In this document: positions 34,734 through 46,530 of the stretch, piece by piece | Layout: every line of letters begins with the position of its first letter | Position numbering within the stretch: the first letter of the stretch is position 1 | Assembly: GCF_036850765.1 (NCBI RefSeq) | Contig: NC_089491.1 | Span: forward strand, 186,723,520-186,787,519 | Origin: Saccopteryx bilineata | Taxonomy: Eukaryota; Chordata; Mammalia; Chiroptera; Emballonuridae | Reading direction: 5' to 3' | DNA: 64,000 bases | Made by a program: the position numbers and the translations under genes | Notes under the pieces: model-generated | Databases searched by the model: none | Told to the model about the DNA's origin: nothing | Seen by the model: only the letters and a program-made list of their open reading frames with translations

Positions 34734-35715
34734 CCCTATACTTCTAACACTAGAGACGGCCAACAAGGTACGTACAAATATCCCAAACTTGGAAGTTTTC
34801 AGATTCTCCCATGTACACCATGTGAGTTGTGGGTAAATGCCAGCATTTTTGTTTCTGTTGACTCCCTATATTGTATAATGCCCCAGTTCGCAGTGAAGGG
34901 AGATCTGCGCAGTTCTTGCAGAATCCTGCAGTCACATCAGGACACTCCCTTCTTCAGGGCTCTGGAATAGGAGGGGAGAGAGGGCCAGTCATGGGTGGGA
35001 AACCAAACAAGCAATGCTACTCCACAGCTGGCGCCCGGGCCCCTCGAGCCCAGATCTGCCAAAGTTGTGGCACCCTCACCTCAACGTTTCCATGTGATGG
35101 GAAGTTGACCTTTTTTGGGGGTGATTCTTGTCTCACCAACTTTCCCCAGACCAAAGTGGAAGGTAGGTGTCATTTTCTTACAAAGATGGGGTAAAGGGCA
35201 GTGCAGGGTGAAAAGGCCAGCAGTTGTAAAGTTACCTCATGTACTCATTTGCATGAGGGAGGAAGCCTCATGTCCCTCAGTGTCCTATGTGGACACTTCC
35301 TCTTTCCCAGCCTCTCTGTCACTCCATTTAATCTGCCTCTTACCACACCCCTGCTGCTGGATGTCCTAGACTCTGCTCCCTTTTGGAAGATAATCTTCCT
35401 CCCATCACCACTTGCACCCCTATTTCCCACCCCCACCTCCCATCCTTGGAAGGTGTCTCTTTCAGTGTTTTGGAAAATCTAGCACCTCAAGAGTAGTGCA
35501 GTGGTGGGTGTCTCATCCCAGCTCAGACCCCCAGCAATGAAAGCTGCAGCCAACCGCCACCAGAGTTAACTAGAGAAGCACTCTGTCCAGCCTGACCCAA
35601 AGAAAGCATGTTCTTCCTTTAAACATGGCTTTGTTCCTAGACTTTACAAAATTATAATCCTGGCATCTTGGTCCTGGCTCACCTTACAAACTCCATGACA
35701 TGTCTTAGCAGCCAT
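34074..35715. other. Intergenic, with an (AC)n microsatellite
   Basis: The only distinct item is the (AC)n run at 34692-34732 (about 20 units). Frames up to 110 codons (34638-34970, 34871-35194) overlap in several frames, run through the microsatellite in part and have no domain. Confidence 0.45.
34692..34732. repeat. (AC)n microsatellite
   Basis: Pure AC dinucleotide repeat of about 20 units, likely length-variable. Confidence 0.97.
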
Positions 35716-36115
35716 TGCAAATTGAATTGTGCCACTCCAAAAGATATGTTCTAGTCCTAACCCTTAGAACTTCAGAACACAATCTTATTTGCAGGTGAGG
35801 TCATACTGGAGTAGAGTGGGCCTTTATCCAACATGACCGAAGTCCTGATAAGAAAAGGAGAAGAGACACAGAGATAGACACATGACAGAGAAGGCCATGT
35901 GACAGTGAAGGCAGAGATTAAAGTGATGTGTCTACAAGCCAAGGACTTCCAATGACTGCTCACAGCACAAGAAGCTAAAAGAAAGCCATTAAACACATTC
36001 TCTTAAAGAGCCTTTAGGGAACACATGGCCTTGTAAACCCCTTGACTTTAGACTGCTAGTAAAGCCTCCTAGTCATGGTCCTTTGTCCAGCAGCTCTAGG
36101 AAGCTAACATAGCAG
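35716..36115 (+). repeat. MLT1-type MaLR LTR remnant
   Basis: Ancient ERVL-related LTR. The wording GAATTGTGCCACTCCAAAAG, then AGATATGTTCTAGTCCTAACCC, TCTTATTTGCAGG and the later TCTACAAGCCAAGGA and TCTAGGAAGCTAACATAG matches the MLT1 pattern I know. No coding. The (AT)n beside it may have grown afterwards. Confidence 0.7.
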
Positions 36116-36151
36116 TCAGTATGGGTGCTACCAACTCAGTGGGTTCTTTGC

Positions 36152-36184
36152 TATATATATATATATACATACATATACATATAC

Positions 36185-36232
<48 letters not shown>
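36152..36232. repeat. (AT)n / (ATAC)n microsatellite
   Basis: About 80 bases of alternating AT with interspersed ACAT units. It creates apparent reading frames of YIYI repeats on both strands, which are artefacts. Confidence 0.97.
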
Positions 36233-36234
<2 letters not shown>

Positions 36235-37204
36235 TGTGTTGACTCATCCCATCGAATGGAATAATGACTGGGTTGCTGTCTGCATGCTCCAGCCTGGCTA
36301 CTATCACTCAACTCAAACGAGGAGGTGATACTGCTATACACCAAACAAATGACTCAATAGCAGCAGTGGAAATGGATTTACAAGTACTCCAGGCAAGAAA
36401 TAGCCAATGTCCATACTGGCCCAGTGAGCAACACCCACTCTAGGATATGGTAGGGCAGCCACCCTACAAAAGCTCCTACCTTGGTCACTAAGCAAACAAA
36501 GAGCAGGCCATGCTCGATTTGATTAATTTAAGGTATTAATGAGGAAGTATTATTCAAAGATTCAAATTTTGCAAATTTAATTAATGATCTGAATTAAGAG
36601 ATTGTTGTTTTATGTTGCAAATGGGATAGCCTTGTGGATGAGAATGAGTCATTTGAAAAATTCCCTTTATAAATCTTACCCCCTCCTGTATACCCTCTTA
36701 CTGTAACTGGAGAAGTAAAACACAAATATATATATATGGTGTGTGTGTGTGTGTCTGTGTGTGTTCTGGATGTGTCTCTCTGTCCTCACTCTACTTGTAT
36801 CCCAAGAAGATATTTTGTAACATCCTCACAGCTTAGATGAGAGTGACCCACTTCTAGCTCCAAGGATGGGTTCTGATTTGCCCAAATAGGTACACTCCGC
36901 CCTACTTTGCATAGTGGCTGGTTCACTAATGCAGTCAGGACACAGTGGGAAAATGTTCGTCTTCACTGTCTCCACTGACACTTAAGGTCAGCCATGTAGT
37001 CAGTTCTGGTCAATGAATTCTAGATAGAGGTTTAGGAAAGTGTTTATGATTGTTTGGATTTCTGTGGTTGTTGTTTACTTCTGATAAAAAGAGGCAGCCT
37101 CAGCTGGGCCCTTAGCCTGTGTGTCCTGTTCTTCCTACCAGGAGCTAGAATGTGGTGCCAGTGAAAAAGCAATCATCTCACTGCTTGGGGAAAAAAAAAA
37201 TCTA
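36233..37204. other. Unassigned sequence with a (GT)n tract
   Basis: Intergenic. A (GT)n run sits at 36739-36764. No gene or clear repeat family was recognised. Confidence 0.4.
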
Positions 37205-38400
37205 CCCACCAAGGATGGTGGAGTAGAAAACTAGAAGGAGCCTGGCTCTGAGCAGGCTCCTTGGACAGGTTCACCAGCCCCATCCACCTATCTCTGGAAA
37301 CAAAATAACCCTACCTGAGTCAGGTGAGTGGCGAGTGGCATAGGGGTAGAAAAACAGATCAATAAAACAAAATAGAGAGCCCAGAAATAGGTCCACAATG
37401 GCCACAAAATTAAAACCTGATCTGCAGAACTATATCAAACCTCAGTCTTAAAAGTGTCCACTCATCCAGAGACATTAAGGATATGAAAAGGCAAACTGGG
37501 AGGAAATAGTCACAATCCATCTGTCTGATGAAGGGCTGTATCTAGAATATATACACCACTATACCCAAAAAATAAGAGAAAACGAAGAAGAAAATAACCC
37601 AACGTTTTTAAAGAATGAGTTAACAACTTTAACCAGCATGACATGTGAAGCTATGGAAGTGGCCAGTAAGCACATGAAAAGATGCTCAATGTCATTGCTT
37701 ATCAGGAAAATGTGATTACAACCAGAGTGGGAGTTCACGTCCACTAGAATGGCTACAATATTCAAAACTAGCAACACCAAATGTCAGAGGGCATGTGGGC
37801 CAAGTGCTGCCACTCAGAAAATCGGGTGTGTGGTTTCTTACTGTACTAAATGTGCATCTATTTACTAGCCAATGATTTTACTTCTTTTTATTTACTCCAG
37901 GAAAAAAACATATAAATAAAAGACTTGTACAAGTATGTTTTTTAACTGCTTTATTTAAAATAGGCAAGAACTGGAAACAGTCCAACTATTTACTAATGAA
38001 TAGATAAGCAAATTCAAGTATATGTGTCCAACAGACTACTACTCAGCCATAAAAATGAAAAAAACTACTGATCCATTCAAGGACATAACTGAATCTTACG
38101 AACATTATGCTGAACAATGAAGCCAGGCATAAAAAGATACATTCATATTATTTTATTTATACAAGTTTTTAGAAATAGGCAAAATTAAGCTGTAGTGAGA
38201 GAAATCTGGGGTGGGGTGAAGCGGTGGTGGGCAGGATTGACAAAAAATAAAAAGGACATAAGATCATTTTCTAGTGTAATAAAAATGTTTTCTATTTTGA
38301 TAGGGTGGTTTTATATAGATTTACAGTACACATCTCAAAACTCACTGAACTGCACACTTACAATGTGTGAAATTTAAATATAAATAGTAGCTCTGAAAAA
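37205..38400 (+). mobile_element. Old, internally deleted L1
   Basis: 37205-37330 has the start-like passage AAGGATGGTGGAGTAGAAAA of an L1 5' UTR. From about 37350 the sequence is the ORF2 3' region (AGATCAATAAAACAAAATAG, through TGAAAAGATGCTCAATG near 37675) to the 3' tail near 38390. The middle is missing, which suggests an internal deletion. No frame is open. Confidence 0.55.
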
Positions 38401-40104
38401 AATTGCCCTGTTTATGTGGTTATGCCCCTGCAAGTCAGGTTTCTTTTAATGCAGCAAAATGAAATTCTTCCCTGATTCAGGAAGGGAAAAGCAGGGTGAA
38501 AATATATCTTTATTATCTTATAAAGGTGAAATAAAGACAGGACAGAGGGCAGTGTGGTACACAGTGTGACCTCCTTTGAAGTCCTCCAGCCTTCAGAAGC
38601 ATAGTAAAATCAGTGCTCATCAGTTACCTTAGTTGCATGGTTTGATTGGATTTCATGTGCAGGTGGCTAGGAAGACTACTGAAAAGACAGAGCTTTGTGA
38701 GCAGGTGGTGCTGGGTGGAGACTGAGTCCATGTGCTTACTCCTGAGGGGACACTGAGGGCCAAGGGCAGGTGAGCTATTGGGCGGTCCAGACGTCATGGG
38801 ATGAGCTGAGCTTTAGAAACTTTCATCGAGAAAGTGGGGTGTTTGAACAAAATGAACCTAAACTTTGAAGTTCCAGAAGGCTCAAATTAACATAGAGGGT
38901 AGATTTGCTGAGGGGAAAGAGAAGGGAAGTATACCTGGTGCTTGGTGTGCTCTTGAGGTCCTGCTGGTGTCTGTCCCTAGTCTCATATCCTGCCATTGTG
39001 TACTGCAGTGATTTGGTTTTAGCTCAAAGAAGTTTTGCTCACTGCAGTAGGGGACCCTGTTGTGGGAAATCTCTTTCTTTGCCCATTTATTACATCCCAA
39101 CATATATCATCTTGTCCTCTGGTTCTAGGACAGACATTCTCCCCAAATCCTCTTTTACACCCCTAGCCCCACCCTACTGAGGCTCCAGAAACAGTCCTGC
39201 AGTCAACCATCTGCCCCACACCCTCCAGGGTGGTCAGAAGTGGGGCCTTCACCTCATTAGCATCAAGCCCTCAATAACAGATCCCAGAGCACACTCCAGC
39301 ATCGGTGGGGCTCCAGCAGAGAAACAGCAACAGCATTCTGGTACTAATACCACTGAGGTCCCTAGGGCGCTCACCAGCCAGCACGCAGCTGAGGGTGGTG
39401 GTGACGGTAATGATGGTGATGATTGTAATAACGGTATTCCCCTAGTGGTTCTTTTTCTTCATTCTTCTTTTTTTGGTGGAGTCACAGATCTCCAAGAAAT
39501 GCTTTTTTTTAGAAAGTAAAAGCAGTTGTGTTTTTCAGACTCCAGCTTAGCAGCAAAAGTGATTGTAATTTTGAAAGGGGGTGGAATAATAGCTTTGGTT
39601 GGGGTTACTTTTTTCCTAGGCTCCCCGGTCCCTACTCAGAGGGGAAAAAGTTCCATTCTTCCACAGAAATGTACTGAAGGAGACTTCTGGTTTCTTTTTC
39701 CTGCTCTCACCCCCACTCTGACTTTGGAAGAAGACTTTGCTTACTAATTAGAAAGCCTGGAGGAGGCCTGGGCAGTTGCAGCTCAGCACCTGGTGGGGCC
39801 TTCCTGAGAGATACCTGGTCTCTGATGCCACACTTTACTTGCTTTTTCCACCTTGTGCCCAGCCTCAAATGAAATGCAAAGCTCCAAAACCCCCAAAATC
39901 CCAAAGAACCACATTAGGTCAGAGTGATAGATGATATGTTTTTGCTGAATCCTGATTCCCCCAACCGTGAAGGTGGCCCTACTTGCTTCAGCATTCTTGT
40001 TTGTTCACACAGAGCACTAAGTGTCACTTGGCCATGACTGAACACAAATGCTTTGTTACAGACTGAACCCATCTCTCATCTTTTCATTAGTCAACAATCC
40101 CTTT
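38401..40104. other. Unassigned non-coding sequence
   Basis: Intergenic. No open frame above 91 codons, and none carries a domain I recognise. No clear repeat. Confidence 0.4.
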
Positions 40105-40120
40105 AAGAAATGCCACTTGG

Positions 40121-40297
40121 GGCCCTGGCTGGTTAGCTCAGTCAGTTAGTGTCCTCTCAAAGCACCAAGGTTGCAGATTTGATCCCTGGTTAAGGCACAT
40201 AATTGGAAGCAACCAATGAATGCACAACTAAGTGGAACAACAAATCAATGCTTTCCTCTCTTTGTCTCTGTCTCTCTAAAATCAATCAATTAGAAAA
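40121..40297 (+). mobile_element. tRNA-derived SINE (short bat type)
   Basis: Head CCTGGCTGGTTAGCTCAGTC with a B-box-like GCAGATTTGATCCC, then CCAATGAATGCACAACTAAGTGGAAC and a CT-rich end. The 16 bp TSD AAGAAATGCCACTTGG is perfect at 40105-40120 and 40298-40313. Confidence 0.85.
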
Positions 40298-40313
40298 AAG
40301 AAATGCCACTTGG

Positions 40314-41237
40314 CATCAAAATGATTATAAACACATTTGTAGATATGGATCCGGAGGGGGCAAGAGAGTACAAGTAAGTTCTTAACGTCATCAATAGGTT
40401 CTTCAATTTAGCGAAACAACACATAACAAAACCAAGTTTACCACAGGCGAATTGATATAAATGTGAGCTTAGTTCCTCCAGCAACTCATCCACATTATGA
40501 CAAAACGACGTTGAACAAAATGACATTATCCAAGGACCTACTGTTCTCCTACCTAAGGGGGTTGTCTGGACCGCACAAAATATGCTTGTCTCAATCTATT
40601 CAGATTATCATAAACATGAAAATACACAATTGTGAAATCCTCCCAAGGAACTATCAGAGCTCTGGAACAACAATCACCTATCTTCTTCCATCCCCAGCCT
40701 GTGCCCGGGACTGCAGACCCCATTTGAGAAGCACTTCGCCCTTTCTCAGGTTTCCATGATTGGGGACTTTCTTGCTTGACCCCCAGTCAGATTCCATTTG
40801 GTGCAACAAAGCTTTTGGGATCTTACGAATCCCAAAGCGTTTATGTTCAGGCCTGTCCTAAGACTCATACAGCTATATATTTACTTCCTGGAAGTTTTCT
40901 GTCACCTGGCTGTATAGTACCTTCAGTGTCAACGTAACTGTCATATAAGACAATTACATGAGAGGCATCCTTCCTCTTGGGATTTATGAAGTCAGGCATA
41001 CTGAAGTTGGTGGCTTCAGCAGCAGGATAGAAGGGAGTGAGACAGAGGCTTTCTGTAAAACTCAGGGTCTGACTTCCTCTCCCCAACAGACTGGCACCAC
41101 AACAGACTCTGACTTGTCAAGCCCAGCCCAAGTTCTCTCCTCTGTGGGTCACTGGCTGTCAGCTAGAGAACAAGTTCCAGGAAGCAGATGCTGCTCTTGA
41201 GGCTCAAAAAGGCCATGTGACAAAAATACTGATGCTG
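40314..41237. other. Unassigned non-coding sequence
   Basis: Intergenic; apparent frames up to 98 codons have no recognised domain. No repeat identified. Confidence 0.35.
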
Positions 41238-41393
41238 TATCTGATAAATCTGTTTTATGTTTCTGATATATTCCACAGGCGTTAAAAATACATGAGCATT
41301 TATGAGGTTTGTTTTAGCAAACCCATGTCCACACGGTCCAGGCCTGGACCCATGTGCCAAACAGGAAGACTGTGCAAGTATTCTTCTTGCTGC
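41238..41393 (+). repeat. Left arm of a perfect 156 bp inverted repeat
   Basis: Every base that I compared in 41238-41393 is the reverse complement of 42228-42383. The arms start and end sharply. A frame of about 45 codons is shared by both arms (41528-41163 on the reverse strand, 42261-42578 forward) and is a mere consequence of the duplication. Confidence 0.9.
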
Positions 41394-42183
41394 CAGGGAG
41401 CAGCTGGCAGTGAGGAAGAAGTGCTGTGAAGTCAGACAGCCCTGTCCTTTGGGGAAAGACCTCTCAAGCAGCCCAGTCTGTGAACAAGCTGGTGCTCCCA
41501 TGTTTTGTGATGGTTCCCATTCATTCATTCATATATACATACACTCAGAACACACTGAGCAAGCTACTGTGGGGACTCAAAGATAAACAAGGTGAGTTTC
41601 TCTTGTTAAGACCTTTGCAGTCCAGTGGAGAAGACACACAGGTACACAAATGACTATAATGCAACTGTTAGCACAAGGAAAATGACAGCATTACAGCAAC
41701 AGGTTCTAGCAGCATTTCAAAAGATGCTCCTGGGCCAGCAGGTGGGGGCAGAAGCTGTAGAAGCTGCTGAGCACAGCAGTAACCACCACAAACTACACCT
41801 GTGTCTTTTTTTTCTAGCAAGATAACCAGGAATAAAGAGCCGCAGCTTTTTTTTTTTTTTTTTTGGCCCAGCAAGATATGAACCACGTGCCTGGTCCCAG
41901 AACAAAACGCACTTGCCAACTTCTCCCTCTTTTTACACAAGGAATTGAGAGCCAAGAAGAGCATTAGGAATGGGGATGTTTGGAGAAGTCCCCGTGGGGT
42001 GCTTTCACTCAGGAATGGACCAGCCGACCCAAAGCTGCCCCAGCACTAACATTCCCCACTCAGGCCAGGATGGCCAGCTTGAAACTACCAGCATTCTCTG
42101 ATGAATCTAGAACCTACTGACCTTCTAAGGACAAGGGGAAAAATGAAAACATGCTCAGATATTAATTCCCAATACTACTGATT

Positions 42184-42185
<2 letters not shown>
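41394..42185. other. Loop of the inverted repeat, with a T-run
   Basis: 792 bases of unassigned sequence between the arms. It contains an L2-like CATTCATTCATTCAT segment near 41518-41535 and a T-run at about 41849-41866. No gene. Confidence 0.4.

Positions 42186-42227
<42 letters not shown>
42186..42227 (-). repeat. T42 homopolymer abutting the inverted copy
   Basis: 42 consecutive T. On the reverse strand this is an A42 tail directly following the 156 bp copy, as in a retrocopy. No AATAAA precedes it and I see no TSD. Confidence 0.9.
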
Positions 42228-42229
<2 letters not shown>

Positions 42230-42383
42230 AGCAAGAAGAATACTTGCACAGTCTTCCTGTTTGGCACATGGGTCCAGGCCTGGACCGTGTGGACATGGGT
42301 TTGCTAAAACAAACCTCATAAATGCTCATGTATTTTTAACGCCTGTGGAATATATCAGAAACATAAAACAGATTTATCAGATA
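42228..42383 (-). repeat. Right arm of the 156 bp inverted repeat
   Basis: Reverse complement of 41238-41393 with no visible mismatch, so it arose very recently or is an assembly artefact. It abuts the T42 tract. Confidence 0.9.
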
Positions 42384-42469
42384 TATGCACAGTTTAAGTT
42401 TAAGAAAATGAATACCATGTACCCACCAGCCCGCTCAAGAAATACATGTCAGTTTCTTGTTATTAAGAA

Positions 42470-42690
42470 AAGTTCATCTTTTTTGAGCACTTTTCATGTG
42501 CCAGACACTGTTTTCAGCACTTTACCTGCTGAACCCTCACAACAACCCAGTCATTATCTCACAGATGGAGCCACATGAAGAGCTTGCCCATGGACACACA
42601 GAGATCAAGTGGCTCTCAGGGATAACTACCAAGACAGCTGACTCTGAAGCCACACTTTTAATTACTCCACTATACAGAGGCCCTTTGTTG
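42470..42690 (+). repeat. MIR remnant
   Basis: TTGAGCACTTTTCATGTGCC, AGACACTGTTTTCAGCACTTTA, CCTCACAACAACCCAGTCATTAT, then GACACACAGAGATCAAGTGG follow the MIR order. Confidence 0.75.
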
Positions 42691-44340
42691 TATAGGATAT
42701 TGGGACAAATTGACCATAAAATGAAATTCTGTCTGTAAACCAAATTCCTCCGCTGACTTACACAGAGGACGAGTTTGGAGCGGAACCAGAAGAGGCATGC
42801 TGGGGTGAGTGAGTGAGTGAGTGGAGGAACCTGACGGAAAGGAGGTGGGAGGGGCAAAAGGCTGTAAGCAGAGAAAACAAGTATTTCAGGATCTGCAGCT
42901 AGCAGAGGAGAGGTGTTTGAAGAAGAGTGGACAGGTAGAACAGGGTTTTTCTTTCCTTTCATGGTTGTTCCACTGACACCCCAACTGTTTAGTGACTATG
43001 TCCTGTGTCCAAAGCCTTCTGAATACTTTTACCTTCTATCTCCTCAGTTCCCCACAACACCCTCCTCTTTGCCAATGATGAAGCATCACATTTCTTTCAT
43101 CAAGACACAGAGACCAAAGGACTTGCACAGTCCCAGGGTGAGTGGCACTGTGGCCCGGACCTCATATCTTGGCGTATAGAATGTAGCACATTGCCATGCC
43201 CACTGAAGCACAGCTGGGTGTAAACTAGACCCTTAATGGAAAAGACCAAATTCTTCAGCTCCTATAAGAGTCAAGAGTGTTCTAAGAATTAGCACTCAGG
43301 TTACAATCCAGTGTGACTATGGGTTGTGAGGGCAAAGATTCTGAATTCAGGCCCCCTTCTCCTCCCAGGGTCACTAGAGAGATCCTAGGCAGGGAATCGG
43401 GGAGAGATCGTGCCCCTAGGTTATCTGACCCATACAGACCTTCATGGCAATGACTTGGGCTAGAGCTGAAATGTCTTGATAACTTTGGGACTAACAGGAG
43501 CCTTTACACAGGGAGGCAATGTCCTCATTATTGCCAGAGGGTAGAACCCACACTGGTTCCAGGTAATGAGCTGCACCACTCTGTGATGAGGGGCTCTCCA
43601 GAGATGCAGGAGATGCAGGAGCCACTGACTGTCCATGGGAGGAGGAGGGGCCGGCAGCAGAGGGAAGCTGTTCTGAAACAGGACACTGGAGACTAGAGTC
43701 GCCAGTCACAGAGTCATGCCAGAGTAGGAGGGCCTGTAGGGCCCCTGCTGGTGCCCAGGGGTTGCACCTGGGCAGCAGTTAGGAGAGCTCAGGGCGGTGA
43801 GAGCAGCCAGCCGGCTGGTTGAGGATGGCCGCACACTGCTTGTAGGTCCCTGAGAAGAGGTTATGGGCTTTCTTCACTTTCAATAAATCTTCCTCAGAAC
43901 ATATTTTGACAAATGAGGATAGGCGACTTTATAAAAAAATGTCAAAGGAAATGTTTGTTCAGGATTCTAAATGGGGTTCAAGCCAAGGAGGAGGCAGTAA
44001 TAGCAACTCATGCCACAACACCTCTGGCCCAGAAGTGACAGCAACACTGTCCCAGTGAGCAAACCCAGACCCCTGTTACAGAGCCAAGAGTGAACTAGCG
44101 ACTCATTCCTACTTACAAACTCCTGAGACCTGGGCTGCGGTTGCCAAACACCAGCGAATTCAAGGGATGTACAGGCAGAAACACAAGATAGGAGGTGAAC
44201 AGTGAAAATCTCATTACCCACATATACAGGCACATATGGCATCAAATTGTAAATTTTATCCTCAAAGAGCTGAAAATGATATCAAAACCAGAACAATCAT
44301 GGGGATTTTTTTTCTACAAGTAACTATTATTTAAAAAGGG
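42691..44340. other. Unassigned non-coding sequence
   Basis: Intergenic. A short (GAGT)n run at about 42805-42822. No gene recognised. Confidence 0.35.
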
Positions 44341-44469
44341 GGGCCTGGCTGGGTAGTTCAATTGGTTAGTGTCATCCTAACATGCTAAGGTTATGGGTTC
44401 CATCTCCGCTCAAGGGCACATACAAGAATCAATCAATGACAGCATGAATAGGTGGAACAACAAATTGAA

Positions 44470-44505
<36 letters not shown>

Positions 44506-44572
44506 CTCTTTCTGACTCACTAACTTTCTCTCTCTTTAAAAATCAATAAGTAAAATTTTTCTAAAAAAGCAG
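44341..44572 (+). mobile_element. tRNA-derived SINE (short bat type)
   Basis: Head GGCCTGGCTGGGTAGTTCAA with a B-box-like TATGGGTTCCATC. The body has ATCAATGACAGCATGAATAGG and GGAACAACAAATTGAAG. A (TC)n run lies at 44471-44502 and an A/T-rich end at about 44538-44572. Same family as 40121-40297, more diverged. No clear TSD. Confidence 0.75.
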
Positions 44573-45240
44573 TTTTGATTGATGTATTTATTTTCAACTC
44601 AATAGGGCTGCACACAAGGACCATGACTCCTTTTTGACAAATGTCCCAAATCAGAGTACTGATGGAAATAAAACAAATGATCTTTCTAAATGACCCAGCT
44701 TCAGAATGATAGACAAGGACCCGGGAGGTGTGAGTTTGAGGTCCTGTGAGTACCCATCAGGTGAGCAATGTGGCAGGGGTGGTAGGTGACAGGGTGACAG
44801 GGGACCCTGCTGCCCTGGGGCTCTGTGTCTGCCCAGGCTCCACCTTCCCTGGTGCTTCCACTCTCACTCTCCACCCCTTCTCTTCTGACATCCAGTTCCT
44901 TTCCTGCCACTCACTCTCTACCATGAGCTTATATTTGTCTTTCCTGCCACACCAGTTCTTAGAATAACCTTCCATTTCCAGCACCAAAATCCCTCTTCTT
45001 TCCACCCTGCGGAACTCCCATCTTAAACATGTGACCAACATTCTGGTGCTAACTGCTGGTTCCAAACTCCAAAGCATGGCACACATTTGTGCCCTGACAC
45101 AGGTGGGCAAGGTACGGATACTGACAGGGTGCTGTCCTTCTAGCCTCAGACCACTTCCAGTCTAGAGAAGGAAGCAAACCGAGGTGCTGTAACTAAAGTC
45201 CAGGCTGAGGGGGGGATGGGGGCAAAGGCAAACTCTACAG
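44573..45240. other. Unassigned non-coding sequence
   Basis: Intergenic; overlapping frames of up to 117 codons lack any domain. Confidence 0.35.
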
Positions 45241-45245
45241 GACAG

Positions 45246-45626
45246 TGTTGGGCAAACAATTGTGTTAGGCTTGCTCTCTTACACTTTGCCTGACTGGTGC
45301 ATGAGCGTGGGGCAGCACCATGTGTGTGTAGTCTATGTGAGGCTGCAGGTGCTTGCCCTCAGGGCAGCAGGTTGTAAATTGTGGATTGCCTGCCACCTTT
45401 GGGAGGGGCCATTTTTGCTATTATCTTCGGGAGAAGGGGTTTCCCCCACCCCGGCCTGTTTGCTCATCAGCCCTGAGAGAGAGATGTGGTTTTCCCTGCC
45501 TGTTTGCTCACCCACTGTTGTGAGACTAATAAAGAGTATGGCCCACCATTTTCTGGCTCCACAGTTCCTTTACCATCTGCCCGAATCCAATGTGAATCTT
45601 CGTGGCCACAGCCACCAGCCTTACAA
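45246..45626 (+). mobile_element. Solo LTR of an endogenous retrovirus
   Basis: 381 bases beginning TGTTGGGCAAAC and ending CAGCCTTACAA. An AATAAA polyadenylation signal lies near 45528-45533. The 5 bp TSD GACAG is perfect at 45241-45245 and 45627-45631. The arrangement U3, polyadenylation signal, short U5 fits a solo LTR left by recombination. I could not name the family. No retroviral gene is adjacent. Confidence 0.65.
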
Positions 45627-45631
45627 GACAG

Positions 45632-46375
45632 ATGTAAAAATATGGTGAGCAGGGAACACAGGCTAATTCTGCAGAACAGAGGAGGTCCTGGAGGAAGTGG
45701 AAACAGTGCAAAGGCAGGAGCCAGCCTTACTTGTCTCTGAAGTCTCGTGTGAAGACTAAATACAAAGCGTGGAGAACAGACCCACAGGTCTTCAGACAGG
45801 CATGTCTTTGTGATGCTGGGGACAAAGAGAAGGGTTGTGGATTGTTGGCACCCACTGGCCAAGCCACAGGGGCCCTTGGCTCTGCTCACAGTCACATTGC
45901 GGCTGCACCAGCTCACAGGCCACTTTTCACTTGCAGGACTCCTGCTCCAGGTGCAGCTGCCACCCTGACACCCTGTCCCCTGTCCGTCTGTAGCTCTGAG
46001 AGAGATTTCCAGAAAGAGGGTAGAAAAGATCTTAGAGAGCTTCCTTTCCTCACCCAGGACCCTCCCATACTGTATGCCTGCCCAGGCCCATCTGGGTAGG
46101 GCTTCCAACCAGCCTGCCTTCCAGCACTGACTCATGACAAGGGAAGGGGGAAGTGAAGTAGAGCAAGAAAGAAGATAGATGATTCTTCCAAGAATCTGCC
46201 CTTGAGCCAACCACTTCCCCTTTCCAGGACTCAGTTTCCTCCTGGCCAGCTCCAATGTGACATTGCTGTTTTCTGTTTCCTTCCTGTTGTCTGTCAGCCC
46301 ATCTTTCTCTTCTGATAAGATAAGGCTGTTCCCAGGTTCCTGGAGGCCACTTCTCACCATTCATATCCATAATCC
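45632..46375. other. Unassigned non-coding sequence
   Basis: A 297-codon reverse frame (46360-45467) crosses this stretch and the LTR. Its composition is unbiased, it has no domain, and it overlaps the LTR U5, so it is unlikely to be a gene. Confidence 0.4.
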
Positions 46376-46530
46376 TTGTTTTATTGATTGATTTTAGAGA
46401 GGAAGGGAGAGAGAAGGAGAAACATTGATTTGTTGTTCCACTTGTTTATGCATTCATTGGTTGATTCTTGTTTGTGCCCTGACCGGGGATCTAACCCAGC
46501 ATTTACCAGCTGAGCAACCTGGCCAGAGCC
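46376..46530 (-). mobile_element. tRNA-derived SINE (short bat type), reverse
   Basis: Reverse strand. Its head on the + strand reads GGGGATCTAACCC...GCTGAGCAACCTGGCCAG near 46483-46530, and ATTGATTTGTTGTTCCAC is near 46424. Diverged, no TSD seen. Confidence 0.75.

Noticed and set aside
36125..36344. YIYI-repeat reading frames
   Set aside because: Produced by the AT microsatellite.
41163..42578. Shared protein segment at 41163-41528 (-) and 42261-42578 (+) as a gene family
   Set aside because: The similarity is only the 156 bp inverted nucleotide duplication; no start, stop or domain is conserved.
45467..46360. 297-codon reverse reading frame as a gene
   Set aside because: No domain, it overlaps the solo LTR, other frames on the same stretch are also open, and no splice context is visible.
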